Assembly (NCBI GenBank): GCA_021163745.1
Contig: JAGGTM010000011.1
Coordinates: 1-5,515, forward strand
Direction of reading: 5' to 3'
DNA length: 5,515 nucleotides
Source of the DNA: a bacterium
Lineage (GTDB): Bacteria > Patescibacteriota > Minisyncoccia > Portnoybacterales > JAGGTM01
Shown: piece by piece, positions 5,062-5,515 of the stretch
Layout of the letters: each line of letters opens with the position of its first letter
Position numbering within the stretch: position 1 is the stretch's first letter
Notes under the pieces: generated by a model
What the model was told of the DNA's origin: nothing
The model's input: the letters and a program-made list of their open reading frames with translations, nothing else
Databases searched by the model: none
Position numbers and translations under genes: made by a program

Positions 5062-5133
5062 TCGGGGATAGTTTAATTGGTAGAACGCGAGATTCTGGCT
5101 CTCGTAGTCCTGGTTCGAATCCAGGTCCCCGAT
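5062..5133 (+). tRNA. tRNA-Gln (anticodon CUG)
   Basis: A complete cloverleaf: acceptor TCGGGGA/TCCCCGA, D arm GTTT/GAAC, anticodon stem CGAGA/TCTCG with loop TTCTGGC, a short TAGT variable loop, and T stem CCTGG/CCAGG with loop TTCGAAT. Loop positions 34-36 read CTG, so it decodes CAG as glutamine. U1-A72 is typical for tRNA-Gln. The discriminator base is T, whereas well-known bacterial tRNA-Gln usually has G or A, and CCA is not encoded. It begins 33 nt after the ftsX stop and ends 8 nt before the htrA start, with no terminator seen on either side, so it may be cut out of an ftsX-tRNA-htrA transcript. Confidence 0.95.
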
Positions 5134-5141
5134 CTAAATTT

Positions 5142-5515
5142 ATGAGAGTTAACCTGAGTCATACTCTTATTACCATTGTAATTTCTGGTTTAGTAGGATT
5201 TTTAGCAGGCACTTTGGCTTTCGCTTATTTTATTAATCTTACTCCAATTCCTTCTCATTTTGGTTTTATCCAAAATAAATCTAATTCTTCTGGCAATTTT
5301 TCTAATAATTGCGTTACGCAGGAAGACAAGGTGATTAAAGTGGTAAGAGATGCTTCTCCAGCGGTGGTCTCTATTATAGTGACAAAAGATTTACCTGTGA
5401 TTGAAAAATATTATGAGGAATTTAACCCATTTGGTTCAGATGAGTTTTTCAAAAGATTTTTTGGAGAAGATTGGCTTTCTCCATTTCATTTAAAAATTCC
5501 TAAATACAGAGAGAA
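5142..5515 (+). CDS. htrA: HtrA/DegP-like trypsin-family serine protease, N-terminal part
   Basis: HtrA proteases degrade or refold damaged extracytoplasmic proteins using a trypsin-like domain followed by one or two PDZ domains. Only the first 124 residues are in the window. A single N-terminal membrane anchor (about 9-33) is followed by a polar serine/asparagine-rich linker (about 34-57). Then comes the family's entry sequence EDKVIKVVRDASPAVVSI (61-78) and a KDLPVIEKYYEE segment (82-93), which in HtrA proteins precede the protease core. A phenylalanine-rich stretch (94-107) resembles the flexible region of membrane-anchored HtrA proteins. The catalytic His-Asp-Ser triad lies past the window end, so activity cannot be judged. 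ATG 5142 is the only methionine in the visible frame and fits just before the anchor. It has no Shine-Dalgarno site, and its upstream region is the tRNA-Gln gene. Confidence 0.88.
   Translation, partial: MRVNLSHTLITIVISGLVGFLAGTLAFAYFINLTPIPSHFGFIQNKSNSSGNFSNNCVTQEDKVIKVVRDASPAVVSIIVTKDLPVIEKYYEEFNPFGSDEFFKRFFGEDWLSPFHLKIPKYRE

Overview
The window is A+T-rich bacterial chromosome in the standard code: ftsX ends on an in-frame TGA with no gene-like continuation. It has compact genes, no plausibly spaced Shine-Dalgarno sequence ahead of any of the five visible starts, a free-standing LigD-type phosphoesterase, and large palindromic low-complexity elements between genes. Together these suggest a Candidate Phyla Radiation / Patescibacteria genome (Parcubacteria-like). 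This is inferred from gene style, not from a search.

Layout, left to right. (1) The 3' end of an unrecognised + strand gene (to 227), closed by a strong intrinsic terminator. (2) A 29-bp perfect palindrome overlapping a promoter region, then a stand-alone LigD 3'-phosphoesterase domain gene (380-826). (3) A gap of almost 400 bp holding, on the - strand, tRNA-Ile with anticodon UAU, a truncated tRNA-like copy directly upstream of it, a promoter candidate for both, and a twin-hairpin inverted repeat. (4) On the - strand, a two-domain S1 RNA-binding protein gene (3652-3107) followed 63 nt later by ftsH (3043-1211), probably one transcript. (5) A 461-bp divergent intergenic region (3653-4113) with a nested palindrome of about 315 bp, a GC-rich hairpin at its centre, a G-quadruplex-type motif, and outward-facing promoter candidates just outside each flank. 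(6) On the + strand, ftsX (start reassigned to 4114), tRNA-Gln(CUG), and the first 124 codons of an HtrA/DegP-like protease starting 8 nt after the tRNA.

Functionally, the protein genes lean toward envelope upkeep: FtsH degrades membrane and cytosolic proteins, FtsX passes a cell-division signal across the membrane, and HtrA handles extracytoplasmic protein quality control. The S1 protein fits a translation role, which is notable where Shine-Dalgarno signals are missing. The phosphoesterase is a DNA-end-cleaning activity with its own promoter. ftsX has no adjacent ftsE.

The best leads are the bacterial tRNA-Ile(UAU) with its broken tandem neighbour, the nested palindrome between divergent promoters, the palindromic operator candidate before the phosphoesterase, the tRNA-Gln/htrA junction, and the shared lack of Shine-Dalgarno sites.
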